Positions 8,301 through 16,870 are shown, counted from the first letter of the stretch. The stretch is DNA of 64,000 bases from Streptosporangium roseum DSM 43021 (GCF_000024865.1 NC_013595.1:4712001-4776000), one strand, 5' to 3'. Notes: a model not told the origin generated them from the letters alone. Numbers and translations: made by a program.

Positions 8301-8632
8301 GACTCGCCCTTCAGGGTGCGGAATGCGGTGTCGAGCTCATCCCAGCCGCGGCTCAGGGTGTCGGCGAGTGCGACGCCCCTGTCGCTCGTGCGGTAGAACT
8401 TGCGCGGCCGGGACTCCTCGGTGTTCCAGTCGCTGGTCAGCAGCTCCTGTTTCTCGAGGCGGCGGAGGAGCGGATAGAGGGTGTTGGCGTCGACGGCGAA
8501 GCCGCGCCGGCCGAGCAGGTCGAGCAGGGCGTACCCGTAGTTCGGCTGCTTCAGGATGAGCAGGCAGGCGAGCACGACGGTGCCCCGTCGAAGTTCCTGC
8601 AGGTGAGTCGAGAGCAGCTCATCGTCCAGCAT
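8297..8632 (-). CDS. PadR-family transcriptional regulator
   Basis: The protein is 111 residues, a short (PadR-s2 type) regulator. The winged helix is clear: QPNYGYALLDLLGRRG, then DANTLYPLLRRLEKQELL and the wing with RPRKFYRTSDRG. It probably dimerises through its C-terminal helix. The stop overlaps the start of the downstream membrane-domain fusion gene, the usual PadR/HAAS arrangement in which the regulator represses its own operon and a membrane partner senses envelope or antibiotic stress. A perfect palindrome lies five bases upstream of its ATG. Confidence 0.9.
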   Translation of the reverse strand: MLDDELLSTHLQELRRGTVVLACLLILKQPNYGYALLDLLGRRGFAVDANTLYPLLRRLEKQELLTSDWNTEESRPRKFYRTSDRGVALADTLSRGWDELDTAFRTLKGES

Positions 8633-8636
8633 GAAA

Positions 8637-8650
8637 ACACAATATTGTGT
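8637..8650. promoter_or_regulatory. PadR operator candidate (perfect palindrome)
   Basis: ACACAATATTGTGT is an exact 14-bp palindrome ending five bases before the PadR start codon. Binding here would block both the promoter and the translation start region. The assignment is by position and symmetry. Confidence 0.6.
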
Positions 8651-8831
8651 GCCACACAGTAATGCAATGCGTCGGCCGTCGCCGGAGGGACTTCAGGGCG
8701 CGCCCGGTCGAAGGCGGTGGAGAGCCGGCTCCGCATCGACAGTCCGGGAGTCCGATATGGCGGATTTCGACTTATAAGTGAGCTTGCAGGCAATATGCGA
8801 AGATACTCCGGATGGTGTTAGCATCGACAAA

Positions 8832-8842
8832 CGATAATATCG
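8832..8842. promoter_or_regulatory. Small inverted repeat upstream of the DUF2975 gene
   Basis: CGATA-A-TATCG, followed eight bases later by another CGATA half-site. It lies about 55 bases upstream of the GTG at 8898 in an AT-richer promoter region. It could be the binding site of the XRE regulator encoded downstream. Confidence 0.35.
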
Positions 8843-8897
8843 CTTTTCGATACCCCCTTGGCGTCCGTCACAGCGGGTCAATCTCGGAGGAACACCT

Positions 8898-9743
8898 GTG
8901 AGCACAACCGACCGTCAGCCCGCCACCACCGGCGGGAGCGCGCCTGAAGACGACAAGGGCCCCACCGCCAAGGAGGTCTTCGGCGGCCTGGCGGTCCTGG
9001 TCCTTGTCGTCGCCGTGGCGGTCGTTCTGCACCTGCTGCGCAACCGGCTCGAAGACCTGGTCGACGGGGGGACGGTAATCGTGTCGGCCGCCGTGTGCCT
9101 CATCGTGGTCGGCGACCTCCTCGCCAGGAGAACGGGCCGTGAGGCGTCCGGGCTGTTCCGCACGTTGCTGGGTGGGACCATCGCCGTGTCCGCGGTGGGT
9201 GCCGCGGTGGCGCTCGTCACCGGCAACACGCTGGGCCGCTTCATCGCCGAACGCACCTTCGGTCTCGTCGAGGTACGGGTCGAGATCGCCGAGAGCGCGA
9301 TCGAGCGGGCCGTCCCCGCCGTCGCCGGGCCGACCGCGGACATCACCGGCGGTGAAATGCTCGTGCGGCTGTCAGACCTGGGCGTCGCCGAGCACGTGGC
9401 TGCCCGGCTGTCCATCGCCGCGCCGCTGTTCGTCGTCCTCGCGGCCGCGATCCCGCTGTACGCGCTCGCCGGTGCGATGAAGGCCGGTGACCCGTTCCGT
9501 GCCCGGATCCCCCGCCGTCTGCGTCAGTGCGGCGCGATCACCGCGATCGGAGGATCGGCCGTGCAGTTTCTCACCTACGGGTGCCACACCTTCCTGATCG
9601 GCCGGACCGCGAGCGGCACGGCCCTGACCGTCCCGCTGGAGACCTCGTTCCTGCCGCTGCTGGGAGGATTGGCGCTGTTCGCCTTGGCCGAGGCCTTCGA
9701 CCACGGCGGCAAGCTGCGCAGCGAGGTGGAAGGGCTGATCTGA
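8898..9743 (+). CDS. DUF2975-type membrane protein
   Basis: The protein is 281 residues starting at GTG with a good GGAGGAA ribosome site. After a hydrophilic 25-residue start come four hydrophobic segments (around residues 30-47, 55-75, 85-105 and 170-195) and a last span near residue 250. Proteins of the DUF2975 group have this topology and are almost always followed by a small Cro/CI-like regulator, as here, where one base separates the genes. They are thought to act as membrane partners or antagonists of that regulator; the biochemical role is not established. The loop with IAESAIERAVPAVAGP is extracytoplasmic if the N-terminus is inside. Confidence 0.7.
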   Translation: MSTTDRQPATTGGSAPEDDKGPTAKEVFGGLAVLVLVVAVAVVLHLLRNRLEDLVDGGTVIVSAAVCLIVVGDLLARRTGREASGLFRTLLGGTIAVSAVGAAVALVTGNTLGRFIAERTFGLVEVRVEIAESAIERAVPAVAGPTADITGGEMLVRLSDLGVAEHVAARLSIAAPLFVVLAAAIPLYALAGAMKAGDPFRARIPRRLRQCGAITAIGGSAVQFLTYGCHTFLIGRTASGTALTVPLETSFLPLLGGLALFALAEAFDHGGKLRSEVEGLI

Positions 9744-9744
9744 C

Positions 9745-9999
9745 ATGACATCGGGCCAGGACGGGCCGCACCGCATCGAGGTACACCTGGACGCCGTCCT
9801 GGCCGAGCGCGGGATGACCCTCACCGAGCTGGCCGAGCGGGTGGGCGTGACGATCGCGAACCTGTCGATCCTGAAGAACGGCCGGGCCAAGGCGGTCCGC
9901 TTCTCCACCATGACCGCTATCTGCGAGGTGCTGGACTGCCAGCCCGGCGATCTGCTCAGCTACCGTCCGCACCCGCCTGACGGGGTCCGGCCGAGGTGA
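9745..9999 (+). CDS. Small XRE (YozG-like) transcriptional regulator
   Basis: The protein is 84 residues with a complete Cro/CI-type HTH: LDAVLAERGMTLTELAERVG, then TIANLSILKNGRAKAVRFST and CEVLDCQPGDLL. This is the HTH_26 type found next to DUF2975 genes. It starts one base after the stop of its partner, so translation is coupled. It probably regulates its own operon. Confidence 0.88.
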   Translation: MTSGQDGPHRIEVHLDAVLAERGMTLTELAERVGVTIANLSILKNGRAKAVRFSTMTAICEVLDCQPGDLLSYRPHPPDGVRPR

Positions 10000-10163
10000 G
10001 TCCGGAAGGGGGCCCGCGAGTGCCGGCGCCGCCGGCCGGTCGAGCCGCCCCGGAGGCGCCCTCCGCCCCACCCGGGGCAAGACGGCTGTGGCGACCGGCG
10101 ACCGGCTCCGGTGACGCGCCATGCCGGGGCAGGTCACCGCCCGAGCCGGACCGCTTCGCTCCG

Positions 10164-10934
10164 TCAGCTCGGTGGTCCGCCGTCGTGGGGAGCGGGCCCG
10201 ACACGGCGGGCGTTGCTGGTGCCGCAGTCCAGGCACACCATCCAGTCCCGCAGCTCGCCGTCCTGCTCCCATACCTCACCGGCGACATTGCTCTGATCTT
10301 CGCCGCAGAAGAAACAGTTCCCCTCGCTGCCCTTCAGGCGCCGCATCGCATGCAACTGCTCGCCCTCATGGTGCTGGTAGCCCAGCCAGCCGCACCCGGA
10401 GCACTCCCACCACAGTTCGTGCCTGGGCTGTGGTTTCCGACCGCCCCAGAGGTTGCGGCGACGCAGAACCTGCAGAGCCGTCAGCTTCTGCCGGCACCGT
10501 GCGCATTCCGGGCGCACGGGGTGGAGCCTGCGGGGTTCGTGCAGTGCCACCGCCGGGGTCCGGCCGGTGACGGTGAGGGAGTCACGCGCTTGGGAGATGA
10601 GCAGCGACATGCGGAACTCACCGGTCCTGGCCTCGACGTCGGTCGGCACTCCGGGAACATCTCTCAGCACGGTGACGTCCCAGCCGGCGGACGCGAGCAG
10701 AAGCCGGGCGCCCTCCACCGGATCGACACCCGGCTCACCACTCATGGCGTGCCGGACGTACACGGAATAGGAAAACCTCAGCGGTTCCTCCCAGGAGGTG
10801 ATGGCCGGCGCCTCCGGTAGCGCCACCTCCAGGTCCTGATCTCCGGTCAGCTCCACGACGACCGACCGGACCTGGCCGCGCAGCCAGTGAGCCGCCCGAT
10901 CCAGCTCCTCGCGCGCACCCGGGATCTTCGTCAT
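10164..10934 (-). CDS. Hypothetical protein with two C-terminal zinc ribbons
   Basis: The protein is about 256 residues from the ATG at 10934 (MTKIPGAREELDRAAHWL). The first 150 residues look like a small alpha/beta domain with a hydrophobic core (VRSVVVELTGDQDLEVALP) and resemble no family I can name. The second half carries four CxxC pairs: CARC and CSGC separated by a basic, Trp-rich loop, then CFFC and CLDC. This suggests two zinc-ribbon knuckles in a cytoplasmic protein that binds nucleic acid or protein. Three 8-bp repeats lie just upstream of the start; an alternative start at 10958 would translate through them. No operon partner is evident. Confidence 0.65.
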   Translation of the reverse strand: MTKIPGAREELDRAAHWLRGQVRSVVVELTGDQDLEVALPEAPAITSWEEPLRFSYSVYVRHAMSGEPGVDPVEGARLLLASAGWDVTVLRDVPGVPTDVEARTGEFRMSLLISQARDSLTVTGRTPAVALHEPRRLHPVRPECARCRQKLTALQVLRRRNLWGGRKPQPRHELWWECSGCGWLGYQHHEGEQLHAMRRLKGSEGNCFFCGEDQSNVAGEVWEQDGELRDWMVCLDCGTSNARRVGPAPHDGGPPS

Positions 10935-10936
10935 CA

Positions 10937-10959
10937 CCACATCCCCACATCCCCACATC
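10937..10959. repeat. Three tandem 8-bp repeats at a gene start
   Basis: CCACATC followed by two copies of CCCACATC, placed directly upstream of the ATG at 10934 and covering the alternative ATG at 10958. Gain or loss of a unit would change the spacing or frame of the longer start. Confidence 0.6.
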
Positions 10960-11205
10960 GGAGCGTTCGCCGCGCCTCACCGGCGGATCCGTCCATACTC
11001 CCAAGCCCGGCGCCGGGCGGCGGGAACTTCTCGGACGTCGGTTTTCGGACGGCATTCGCACAGGTGAGCCCGGCGTCCGAACGACGCCATGTCCGGGGAG
11101 TGCGGTCGAGCGCCTCCCGGCTGAAGGCCGGCAGATCCTGAGGGCACGGCGCCGATCGGATCCGCGGTCAGCCCCTCCGGGAGGCGCTCGACCACATCCT
11201 CACTG

Positions 11206-12012
11206 TCAGATCTCCTTGAGGAACCCGGCGTCGACGGCGAAGTCCGCGCCGGTCGTGCTCGCCGAGCGGGGCGAGGCGAGCAGGGCGATCACGTCGGCGA
11301 CCTCCTGCGGCTCGACGAGGCGCCCGGTCGACAGCTTCATCATCTCCGGTGCGACGCTGTTCATCACGCTGTCACGGTCGGTGCCCGCCTGGGCGGCGAT
11401 GATGTCGGCCGCGCCCCCCTCCTCGGTCCACCACGCCGTCCGCACGGGCCCGGGGGAGACGGTGTTCACCCGGATGCCCTGCGGGGCGAACTCCTCCGAC
11501 AGCGCCTTGGTCAGGTTGTTCAGGCCCGCCTTGGCGGCGCTGTAGTCGACGTTCATCGGGGCGGGCAGCCTGGCGCTGCCCGAGGAGACGTTGACGATCG
11601 AACCGCCGCCACGCTGGAGCATCGGCGGGATGGCGGCACGGATGGCCCGCACGGTCGAGAACAGGTTGAACTCGAACATCACCCGCCAGCCCTCGTCGGT
11701 GGGGGCCAGGAAGGAAAAGCGCGGCAGGGAAACGCCGGGCGGAGGGCCGCCGGCGTTGTTCACCAGGATGTCGAGCCCGCCGAACTCCTCCACGGCCCGC
11801 GCCACGATCCGGCCGGGCGCCTCGGGATCCATCAGGTCGGCCGGCACGTGGAGCAGGCCGGTGCCGCCGAGCGCCTCCAGCTCCGGGGTGCGGTTACGCG
11901 AGGCGGCCACGACGCGGACCCCTTCGTCGAGCAGGGTGCGTGTGACGGCCAGGCCGATGCCCTTGGAGGCGCCGGTGACGACCGCGACGCGGCCGGAAAG
12001 CTGCAGATCCAT
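11206..12012 (-). CDS. Short-chain dehydrogenase/reductase
   Basis: The protein is 268 residues and a classical SDR. TGASKGIG (residues 12-19) binds the NAD(P)H dinucleotide, NNAGG follows the fourth strand, and the active site has Ser in VNVSSGSARLP and YSAAK with the catalytic Tyr and Lys. Arg at the second-strand end (AASRNR) favours NADP(H). The start at 12012 has AGGA seven bases upstream; a longer start at 12027 is weaker. It stands alone, so the substrate is unknown. Confidence 0.9.
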   Translation of the reverse strand: MDLQLSGRVAVVTGASKGIGLAVTRTLLDEGVRVVAASRNRTPELEALGGTGLLHVPADLMDPEAPGRIVARAVEEFGGLDILVNNAGGPPPGVSLPRFSFLAPTDEGWRVMFEFNLFSTVRAIRAAIPPMLQRGGGSIVNVSSGSARLPAPMNVDYSAAKAGLNNLTKALSEEFAPQGIRVNTVSPGPVRTAWWTEEGGAADIIAAQAGTDRDSVMNSVAPEMMKLSTGRLVEPQEVADVIALLASPRSASTTGADFAVDAGFLKEI

Positions 12013-12247
12013 GAATGTCCTTTCCATGCTCTCAATGGCGAGCCCGAGCCGATCGGCGGGGGATCTCCATGACGGCAAAGCTAATGCGGGCGTGCGGCCC
12101 GGGAACGGCGACATTCGGACCAGCAGTTTCAGCTGAATTCAGACCTGCAATCGGTGTGGCCGGGCCCGGCATGCCGGCGGCCGGGACACGCCGGCGTCGT
12201 GCGCCGCCGGTGGTGCGGGGGTTTCACGGTGGGCCTCGCCCATGACG

Positions 12248-13150
12248 TCATGGCTGGGAGACAAGCTGGATCCGGATGCCGTTGTCATAGGGGACGACGA
12301 TCGTCTGGTCACGGCCGAGGGTCCAGGTCCCGCTGACGAGGAAGAGACGGCCGCCGGAGGCCAGGAGCAGCCGGAAGCCGCGATACCGGTAGGCGAAGGC
12401 GGGATCCTTGCCGGTGGTGCCGAGAGCGGTCTGGGTGACGCCGGACGGGAGCCCCACAATCGGCTCCTTGGTGTCGATGATGATCTCGGGGCGTCTGGCG
12501 AGCTCGTGGGCGTCCTCCTCGCCCCTGCCGGTGCCGTAGGCCCAGGCGACCTGGGTCGAGGCCCAGAACAGGCCGGCGACGGCCAGGACGATGACACAGA
12601 TCACGCCGTTCCTGGCGAGACGCTCCGGCAGCAGCGGGCGATCGCGGTTCTTCCCGTGGACCCAGACGCCATAGACCACGGTGGCCGGGCCGAACGCCAG
12701 CGACAGCGGGGTGGTGCCGATGGACACGCTCGTGTCGGCGTCCTCGACGAACATGCCGATCAGCGCGCGGCCGATCAGGAGCAGGCCGACGAGTCCGATC
12801 CCGGCCGCGAGAAAGGCGTTGGCGATGTCGTCCGGACGGCGGGCGAGCTGCCGGGTGACGGCGGCGTGGACCCCGACGACCATCAGCGCGCCCAGGGAGA
12901 TCAGTGCCGCCGGCACGTAGACGACCTCAAGCCCGTACAACAGCAGGCTCTGGTTGGACAGGCCCGTCATCTCCAGGGAGACGCCGAAGTAGTCGAAGCG
13001 GGCGCGCGTTGCGACATAGCCGAAGTAGATCAGCAGCGCGGTCGCCAGCGTGGTCGGGCCGACCGCCTCGGTGAGCTGCCGGATCCGGGTCGAGATCGGC
13101 TCCTGAGCCGCCGGGGGCGGTTCCTGCGGCGCCGTTTCCCCGCTCGTCAC
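12248..13150 (-). CDS. Conserved multi-spanning membrane protein
   Basis: The protein is about 300 residues from GTG at 13150, overlapping the preceding gene by four bases (GTGA). It has four hydrophobic spans: about 35-55 (TTLATALLIYFGYVATRARF), 75-100, 120-145 and a fourth after a charged loop (VICVIVLAVAGLFWAS). A 90-residue soluble C-terminal domain begins with ARRPEIIIDTKEPIVGLP and contains the possible beta-strand YRYRGFRLLLASGGRLFLVS. I do not recognise a characterised family. It forms an operon with the anchored Pro/Ser-rich protein upstream, suggesting an envelope pair. Confidence 0.7.
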   Translation of the reverse strand: MTSGETAPQEPPPAAQEPISTRIRQLTEAVGPTTLATALLIYFGYVATRARFDYFGVSLEMTGLSNQSLLLYGLEVVYVPAALISLGALMVVGVHAAVTRQLARRPDDIANAFLAAGIGLVGLLLIGRALIGMFVEDADTSVSIGTTPLSLAFGPATVVYGVWVHGKNRDRPLLPERLARNGVICVIVLAVAGLFWASTQVAWAYGTGRGEEDAHELARRPEIIIDTKEPIVGLPSGVTQTALGTTGKDPAFAYRYRGFRLLLASGGRLFLVSGTWTLGRDQTIVVPYDNGIRIQLVSQP

Positions 13151-13938
13151 CCTCCCTCCGGCGACGCGCCGGGGCTCTCCGGAACGGTGGCGGGAGACGG
13201 GTCGGGGGACGGTCCCTCCGGGGAGGAGGGCGGGGGAGCGGGGGAGGGGGCGTCGATGTAGGCCTCGACCCGCGGGATGTCGGTGGTCGTCCCGCTGATC
13301 TCGACCGGTGCCTCCACCGTCGGAGGCGGCCCCTGCCAGTCCTCGACCTCGTCGCAGGGGGCGTCCTCCACGTTGACGCACACGTACCGGAAGTGGACCG
13401 TCGCCTGAACGAGATAGGGGTCCGGTGAGGCCTCGCCGGTGAGGATCGCTCCGGCGAGGCACTGGCTGCCGGCCCTCAGCCGTATCTCCTCGCAGGGGGG
13501 ATCTCCGGTGGGGCTGCAGTGCGCGACGTCGGCGCGGGCGGTGGCCGACCCCGGACCGGAGGCCACGGTGAAGGAGACCGATTCGACCACTCCGACGGTG
13601 GAGGTCTTGTTGATGACGGTGAGGCAGCCGTCGCCGCCGGGACTGCCGTTGAGGTGCACGCCGTTCCAGTGGATGCTGCGCCGGCCGCTCTGCGGCGCCT
13701 TCGGCGACGGACCGCCGCCGGATGCCGACGGCTGTGCCCCCGTGCCGTCCGTCCGCCCGGTGGCCGAGGCGGTCGGCCCGGTGGTGGCGTCCGGCGCGGC
13801 CGGGGCATCCGTTGCCCGCCCGACCGGCTCTCCCTCGCCGCCGCCGGTTGCGACCCCGACCAGCCAGACGATCCCGACGATCGCCACGAGGCCGAGGATT
13901 CCCGCCATGATCAGAATACGTGCACGTGATGGCGTCAT
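13147..13938 (-). CDS. Membrane-anchored Pro/Ser/Gly-rich exported protein
   Basis: The protein is 263 residues. A single N-terminal membrane segment (ILIMAGILGLVAIVGIVWLV) follows MTPSRAR and probably acts as an uncleaved anchor. A Ser/Thr/Pro-rich stalk to about residue 85 leads to a compact domain of about 120 residues with six cysteines (GDGCLTVIN, VAHCSP, PPCEEI, SQCLAG, RYVCVN, APCDEV), likely disulphide-bonded. The tail is again Pro/Ser-rich. It is exported but no enzyme motif is visible. It is translationally coupled to the membrane protein downstream. Confidence 0.7.
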   Translation of the reverse strand: MTPSRARILIMAGILGLVAIVGIVWLVGVATGGGEGEPVGRATDAPAAPDATTGPTASATGRTDGTGAQPSASGGGPSPKAPQSGRRSIHWNGVHLNGSPGGDGCLTVINKTSTVGVVESVSFTVASGPGSATARADVAHCSPTGDPPCEEIRLRAGSQCLAGAILTGEASPDPYLVQATVHFRYVCVNVEDAPCDEVEDWQGPPPTVEAPVEISGTTTDIPRVEAYIDAPSPAPPPSSPEGPSPDPSPATVPESPGASPEGG

Positions 13939-14259
13939 AGCCGTCCCGAGGAGCAGTCGCTACCCTTCCCGGACCGATCAGTGTCAAGGATACGGTCGCT
14001 CTTCCCGCCGGGGCTCCGGCTTCCGCGAATGGTTACGGAACAGAGAGCAGAGCGCCGCCCCGCCGGCCAGATGACCAACCGGGCGGCGGCGCGCCGTGGT
14101 CCGGGAGTCCCGGCCCAGGTGGCGCCAGGGGGCCGATCCATGTCCGATGTGGCACCCTGCATCCCGCGCTCCGCATCCCGCGCTCCGCATCCCGCGCCCC
14201 GCGCCCCGCGCCCCGCGCCCGGCGCGCGGCCTACGAGGCCGCAGCTCACCGAGAGCCGG
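13939..14259. other. Intergenic region with GC-rich tandem repeat
   Basis: No gene is supported. It holds the promoter of the exported-protein operon at one end, the tandem repeat at 14161-14220, and the 3' region of the AraC gene. Confidence 0.5.
14161..14220. repeat. GC-rich short tandem repeat
   Basis: Two copies of the 14-mer ATCCCGCGCTCCGC are followed by a run of CCCGCGC heptamers. It lies just downstream of the AraC gene and does not code convincingly. It is likely a slippage product and could form secondary structure in RNA. Confidence 0.75.
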
Positions 14260-15063
14260 CTACACGGCGCGAGCGCACCACGAATACCGTGCCGGGGAGG
14301 TGCCTGTCGAGGCGGTGAAGTCGCGGGTGAAGTGGGCCTGGTCGGCGTAGCCGAGCTCGGCGGCGAGGGTGGACCAGTCCTGTGGGGCGGCGGCCGCGCG
14401 TGCGGCGGCCTCCTGCATGCGGGCACGGCGGATCACCCACTTGGGGCCGGCGCCGACGTACTCGGCGAACAGTCGCTGCAGCCGGCGCGTGTTCACGCCG
14501 GTGGCCGTGGCGAGCTGGGACACCCGCAGGATGGACGGGTCGCCGGTGATCGCCGCGACCAGCCCGGCGGCCTCGTCGACGGCCGGGTCCGGCTCGGGCT
14601 GACGGCTTCGCAGCAGTCCGGCCGCGAGTTCGAGCGCGGCGGGGACCGAGGGTTCGGCGATGATCGCGTCCGCCGTCGTACGGGCGGCCGGGCCGAAGAC
14701 CTCCTCGATGTCGAGGACGCGGCCGGTGAGGGTGGACACCGGGGCCTTGAGGAAGGGACGGAAGCCTCCCGGCCGGAACCGTACGCCCACGACCCGGCCG
14801 GCGCCGGAGATCTCCTCGGTGAACGTGCCACGGACGACGCCGGTGATCCGTGCCCGCCCGCCGGTGGCGAAGCTCAGATGAACCGTCGGATCGGTGAGGA
14901 CCCGCTGCCGGTGCGGCCTGGTCAGGTCCCAGTGGAGGATCCAGTAGCCGTCGACGGACCGCGCCAGATCCGGAGGCGCGGGTTCCCGGGTGAGCCGGAA
15001 GCGCTCGGCGGCCGTCCGGGGGTTCAGGATGCCTCGCCGCCGCGTCTGTTCGGTACCGCCCAT
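14260..15063 (-). CDS. AraC-family transcriptional regulator
   Basis: The protein is 267 residues. The C-terminal third is an AraC/XylS double HTH: ISLAT-like helix SILRVSQLATATGVNTRRLQ and RLFAEYVGAGPKWVIRRARM, then WSTLAAELGYADQAHFTRDF and a conserved GTSPARY end. The N-terminal domain (residues 20-130, with TDPTVHLSF and GVRFRPGGFRPFL) belongs to the DUF6597-like sensor group often seen in actinobacteria. It stands alone, so its target is not evident. Confidence 0.88.
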   Translation of the reverse strand: MGGTEQTRRRGILNPRTAAERFRLTREPAPPDLARSVDGYWILHWDLTRPHRQRVLTDPTVHLSFATGGRARITGVVRGTFTEEISGAGRVVGVRFRPGGFRPFLKAPVSTLTGRVLDIEEVFGPAARTTADAIIAEPSVPAALELAAGLLRSRQPEPDPAVDEAAGLVAAITGDPSILRVSQLATATGVNTRRLQRLFAEYVGAGPKWVIRRARMQEAAARAAAAPQDWSTLAAELGYADQAHFTRDFTASTGTSPARYSWCARAV

Positions 15064-15249
15064 CGTCGTGCGCCTGCCGTGTCCTGGGTGAGAGCGGGAA
15101 GGGGATGCCCCGGAGCCGGGATCTCCGACGACCCGCGCGCCGGAGGCGGCCGTCGAGGTCGTGCGGGGGACCGGAGCCGGACCGGTTCGATGGTCCCACG
15201 CCCTGCCCGGAGCCGGACGCGCGGGCGCCGGGACCGCGGCGTACTTCCG

Positions 15250-15322
15250 CGAAGGGCCCGGATCTCCGGCCGGAGGGGTGCGTCTTTCCTCGAAGGGCTC
15301 AGATCTCCGGCCGGAGGGGTGC
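15250..15322. repeat. 32-bp direct repeat, one copy forming the 3' end of the MarR gene
   Basis: Copies at 15250-15281 and 15291-15322 differ at two positions and are spaced with a 41-bp period. The second copy encodes the last residues and stop of the MarR gene; the first lies just beyond it, so the gene end was duplicated. Confidence 0.75.
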
Positions 15323-15814
15323 TTCGAAGCGGGCCAGCCAGGTGGCGAGGAGTGATCCGAGTTGTGCGGCCTCTTCGGGGGTCAGCTCCTCGACGAGGCG
15401 GCGTTCGTTGCGCATGTGTTCGGTGAACGCCCGGTCGATCAGCTCCTTGCCCGCGGCGGTGAGCGCGACCACCCGCCCGCGGCCGTCGTTCTCGCTCGGG
15501 CGACGGGTGACGAGCCCGTCGCGTTCGAGCCGGTCGACGCGTTTGGTCATCGCGCCGGTGGTGACCATGGTGAAGGCGGCGAGCTCTCCGGGGGCGCGCT
15601 CGAACGGCGCGCCGGCACGCCGGAGGGCGGCGAGGACGTCGAACTCTCCCTCCCCGAGCCCGTACCGCCGGTAGACGACACAGAGCTGTTCGGTGAGGTG
15701 CCCGGCGAGGCGGTGGAGCCGTCCGATCACCCCCTGCGGGCTCACATCCAGGTCCGGGCGCTCGCGAGCCCATTCCTTCTGGATGCGGGCGACGTGATCC
15801 AGCGGTTCGCTCAT
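15299..15814 (-). CDS. MarR-family transcriptional regulator
   Basis: The protein is 171 residues. The MarR winged helix is complete: EGEFDVLAALRRAG, FTMVTTGAMTKRVDRLERDG and the wing RRPSENDGRGRVVALTAAG, flanked by dimerisation helices at both ends. It is divergent from a DMT-type exporter gene, with only 39 bases between the start codons, and those bases contain a perfect 32-bp palindrome. The obvious model is repression of both genes by the MarR dimer, relieved by a ligand that the exporter removes. Confidence 0.9.
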   Translation of the reverse strand: MSEPLDHVARIQKEWARERPDLDVSPQGVIGRLHRLAGHLTEQLCVVYRRYGLGEGEFDVLAALRRAGAPFERAPGELAAFTMVTTGAMTKRVDRLERDGLVTRRPSENDGRGRVVALTAAGKELIDRAFTEHMRNERRLVEELTPEEAAQLGSLLATWLARFEAPLRPEI

Positions 15815-15817
15815 GAG

Positions 15818-15849
15818 GACAATATAGCTTCCAAGGAAGCTATATTGTC
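15818..15849. promoter_or_regulatory. Perfect 32-bp palindrome shared by the MarR and DMT promoters
   Basis: GACAATATAGCTTCCA and its exact complement fill almost the whole 39-base gap between the two start codons. Each arm contains a TATATT -10-like hexamer on the strand leading to its gene, about seven bases from the start codon. Both transcripts would therefore be leaderless and both promoters covered by one MarR operator. Confidence 0.8.
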
Positions 15850-15853
15850 TTCC

Positions 15854-16852
15854 GTGGAAGCTACCTTTCGCTGGGTGCTGGTCACGGCCGTAGCGCCGGT
15901 CGCGTGGGGGACGAACTACTTCGTCACCCACGAGTTCCTCCCGGCCGACTACCCGCTGTACGGGGCGGCCATCAGGGCACTGCCCGCGGGACTCCTGCTC
16001 CTCCTCGTCCGCCGGCAGCGCCCGCGTGGATCGTGGTGGTGGAAATCCCTGGTCCTCGGGACTCTCAACATGAGCGCCTTCTTCGCGCTGATCTACCTGG
16101 CGGCTCAGCTGCTTCCGACGAGCGTGGCCTCGACGATCATGGCGACGTCGCCCGTCGTGATGATGCTCCTGGCCTGGTCCCTGCTCTCGGAGCGCCCGCG
16201 GATCCCGCACCTGGCCGGAGCCGGCATCGGCATCGCGGGCGTGTGCCTCATGCTGTTCACCGGCGCGGCCGCCGTCGGCGCGCCCGGCGTGCTCGCGTCC
16301 ATCGCGGCCATGGTGATGTCGTCGTTCGGCTACGTACTGGCCAGGAGATGGAGCGCGGAGGTCGACGTGCTGTCGTCGACCTCGTGGCAGCTCATCGCCG
16401 GGGGAGTCGTCCTGGTGCCTTTCGCCGTCGCGGTGGAGGGCCCGCCGCCGGCCCTGGAGGGATCCGCGATCTTCGGGTTCGGTTACGTCACCGTCGTCGC
16501 GACGGCTCTCGCCTTCGCCGCCTGGTTCGCGGGACTGCGGCACCTGCCGGCGGCGACCGTGGGACTCGTCGGGTTGCTGAACCCGGTGACCGGGGTACTG
16601 CTCGGCACCACGATGGCAGGAGAGGCGCTCACCGCGCGACAGCTCTGCGGGCTGGTGCTGGTCCTCCTCGGAATCCTCCTCGGGCAGCCCGTCGCGACCC
16701 GCCTCACCGCACTCCTCCGGAGCCGGGCCGATCGGCTCTCTCCGGGGCCCGGCGGTGACCCCGCCGCGTTGCCGGAATCCGGCGCCCACCGCAGGACCGG
16801 GGGCGGGCCGACCGGCGTGCCGGCGGCCACAAGGCGGCCGCCTGCGCCGTGA
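15854..16852 (+). CDS. EamA/DMT-family exporter
   Basis: The protein is 332 residues starting at GTG, with ten hydrophobic segments in two EamA repeats: APVAWGTNYFVTHEFLPADY, PTSVASTIMATSPVVMMLLA in the first, and LPAATVGLVGLLNPVTGVLL in the second. It ends in a charged, disordered tail of about 40 residues. It should export a small metabolite or drug across the inner membrane. Divergence from the MarR gene implies induction by the exported compound. There is no ribosome site; the start is set by the family-like opening and the leaderless promoter. Confidence 0.85.
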   Translation: MEATFRWVLVTAVAPVAWGTNYFVTHEFLPADYPLYGAAIRALPAGLLLLLVRRQRPRGSWWWKSLVLGTLNMSAFFALIYLAAQLLPTSVASTIMATSPVVMMLLAWSLLSERPRIPHLAGAGIGIAGVCLMLFTGAAAVGAPGVLASIAAMVMSSFGYVLARRWSAEVDVLSSTSWQLIAGGVVLVPFAVAVEGPPPALEGSAIFGFGYVTVVATALAFAAWFAGLRHLPAATVGLVGLLNPVTGVLLGTTMAGEALTARQLCGLVLVLLGILLGQPVATRLTALLRSRADRLSPGPGGDPAALPESGAHRRTGGGPTGVPAATRRPPAP

Positions 16853-16870
16853 ACACGCCGGGTCAGGAGG

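Noticed and set aside
12248..13987. Single 579-codon reading of the envelope operon
   Set aside because: The upstream part is an Arg-rich wrong frame of the exported-protein gene; a GTG start at 13150 with a GTGA overlap fits better.
14161..14220. Possible CRISPR-like array
   Set aside because: Units are 7-14 bp without spacers; it is a simple GC tandem repeat.
15362..15853. N-terminal extension of the DMT exporter
   Set aside because: The frame upstream of 15854 is antisense to marR; it lacks membrane character and would cross the operator.
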